Part shown: one piece after another, positions 4,874 to 5,634 of the stretch
Layout of the letters: every line of letters starts with the position of its first letter
How positions within the stretch are numbered: position 1 is the first letter of the stretch
NCBI GenBank assembly: GCA_022563215.1
Contig: JADFNT010000126.1
Coordinates: forward strand, 1-5,634
Reading direction: 5' to 3'
Source: Pseudomonadota bacterium
Lineage (GTDB): Bacteria > Pseudomonadota > Alphaproteobacteria > Rhodospirillales > Casp-alpha2
Length of the DNA: 5,634 nucleotides
Translations under genes and position numbers: made by a program
The notes under the pieces: model-generated
The model's input: the letters and a program-made list of their open reading frames with translations, nothing else
What the model was told of the DNA's origin: nothing
Database searches by the model: none

Positions 4874-5634
4874 CGCACGGAGTTTCTGGCTAAGTTCGGG
4901 CATTTCGGGATCGAGATCAGCGCACTTTCGTGCCACGGAAATCCGCTGCATCCATCCAAGAAAATCGCCCGTGCGCATCACGACATCTGGCGGGAGACAG
5001 TCAAGCTGGCACGGATGCTCAACGTGGACACGGTAATCGTTTTCTCCGGGTGCCCCGGTGACCATGACCGCGCGCGCCGGCCTAATTGGATCACCTGCCC
5101 CTGGCCGCCGGACTATCCCGAAGTCCTGGCCTGGCAGTGGGAAAAGTGCGTGATGCCCTACTGGAAAACCGAAGCCAAATTCGCCCGGCAACACGGCATT
5201 AAGGTCGCCGTGGAAGCGCATCCGGGCTTTGTGGTCTACAACACCGAATCGATCCTGAAGCTGCGCGAAGCCGCCGGGGATAACGTCGGCGTCAACTTCG
5301 ATCCCAGCCACTTCTTCTGGCAGGGCATGGACCCGCTTGTGACCCTGAATGCCCTGCGCGAGTGCATCTATCACGTCCACGCCAAAGACACCCTCCTCGA
5401 TCCGCGGAATACCGCCGTCAACGGCGTATTGGACAACACGCCCTACGGCCAAGTCGACAAGCGTTCCTGGATTTTCCGCACCGTGGGCTACGGCCACGAT
5501 GAAAAATGGAGGAAAGATTTCATCAGCACGCTGCGCACCGTCGGCTACGACGGCGTTATCTCAATCGAACACGAAGACGCCCTGATGAGTATCGACCAGG
5601 GCTTCCAGCGCGCCGTGCGGCTCCTCCGCTCGAT
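4442..5634 (+). CDS. Chimeric frame: N-terminal malic enzyme domain joined in frame to sugar phosphate isomerase/epimerase (runs off right edge)
   Basis: All 397 codons read without a stop. Residues 1-144 are a MaeB-type malic enzyme N-terminus: [14 protein letters not shown] with catalytic Tyr43, [22 protein letters not shown] with catalytic Lys98, and [11 protein letters not shown] with metal ligands E140/D141. A normal enzyme (about 750 residues) continues PE(C)F, the third-ligand FHDDQHGTA, an NAD(P) domain and a phosphotransacetylase-like tail; none is here. From R145 the sequence is a COG1082 TIM-barrel sugar phosphate isomerase/epimerase: [13 protein letters not shown] (159-171), FSGCPGD (201-207), [11 protein letters not shown] (214-224), [10 protein letters not shown] (258-267), NFDPSH (285-290), HVHAKD (311-316) and SIEHED (374-379). 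Likely metal ligands are E258, D287, H313 and E376. Its first strands (about 70 residues) are missing. ATG 4442 follows an in-frame TAA at 4433; the only Shine-Dalgarno candidate is a weak GGGA 11 nt upstream. A real fusion and a chimeric join remain possible. Confidence 0.85.
   Translation, partial: MDDQSNEALGQEALRMHASGRPGKLEIKATKPLTTQHDLTLAYSPGVATPCLEIQRDPSLAYDYTAKGNIVGVITNGTAVLGLGNIGALAAKPVMEGKSVLFKRFADIDGINIEIDTEDVDEFVNCVRFLGKAFGGINLEDIKARTEFLAKFGHFGIEISALSCHGNPLHPSKKIARAHHDIWRETVKLARMLNVDTVIVFSGCPGDHDRARRPNWITCPWPPDYPEVLAWQWEKCVMPYWKTEAKFARQHGIKVAVEAHPGFVVYNTESILKLREAAGDNVGVNFDPSHFFWQGMDPLVTLNALRECIYHVHAKDTLLDPRNTAVNGVLDNTPYGQVDKRSWIFRTVGYGHDEKWRKDFISTLRTVGYDGVISIEHEDALMSIDQGFQRAVRLLRS
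4868..4882 (+). other. Fusion breakpoint between malic enzyme and epimerase sequence
   Basis: Homology changes within AAG-GCG-CGC-ACG-GAG (residues K143 to E147). Malic enzymes continue LEDIKA-PEC here, and a GC-rich codon choice for KAPE would be AAG-GCG-CCG-GAG. The epimerase parent probably had a helix ending KARTEFL. The bases AAGGCGC could therefore be shared by both parents, a microhomology of up to 7 nt. No insertion sequence or att-like repeat flanks it within the window. Confidence 0.6.

Noticed and set aside
4595..5497. 300-codon open frame on the minus strand
   Set aside because: Antisense to the malic-enzyme/epimerase frame, whose motifs are conserved. It crosses the fusion point, which a real native gene would not be expected to do.

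Overview
The window looks like alphaproteobacterial DNA, probably Rhodospirillales-like. Coding DNA is GC-rich with strongly GC-biased third positions. The gene order is one I know from alphaproteobacteria: a malic-enzyme gene diverging from mutS, with glnD following mutS on the same strand. The genus cannot be fixed from sequence alone.

Layout. Positions 1-893 (minus) hold the first 297 codons of glnD, the PII uridylyltransferase, which runs off the left edge. Positions 894-1437 are a 544-bp non-coding gap. Its core (about 1161-1380) is only about 28% GC by hand count. It holds an AU-rich terminator-like hairpin behind mutS, several inverted repeats, two perfect matches to the IHF consensus in opposite orientation, a Fur-box-like 7-1-7 element, and a possible glnD promoter. 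Positions 1438-4299 (minus) are a complete mutS with an N-terminal Pro/Lys-rich extension and a GDxx repeat insertion just before Walker A. Positions 4300-4441 are a short divergent intergenic region with a 7-bp inverted repeat.

Positions 4442-5634 (plus) hold the strangest feature. One uninterrupted reading frame begins as a textbook MaeB-type malic enzyme. At residue 144, inside the conserved LEDIKA-PE motif, it switches to the C-terminal three quarters of a xylose-isomerase-like sugar phosphate isomerase/epimerase. The malic part has lost its third metal ligand, its NAD(P) domain and its phosphotransacetylase-like tail. The epimerase part lacks its first barrel strands but keeps the four expected metal ligands. 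This is either a real in-frame gene fusion by illegitimate recombination or a chimeric assembly join. The sequence alone cannot decide, and I regard an artefact as at least as likely as biology.

How the genes relate. GlnD (nitrogen sensing), MutS (mismatch repair) and malic enzyme (C4 to pyruvate) share no pathway. They are conserved neighbours. The terminator-like hairpin after mutS and the long gap suggest glnD is transcribed separately from mutS.
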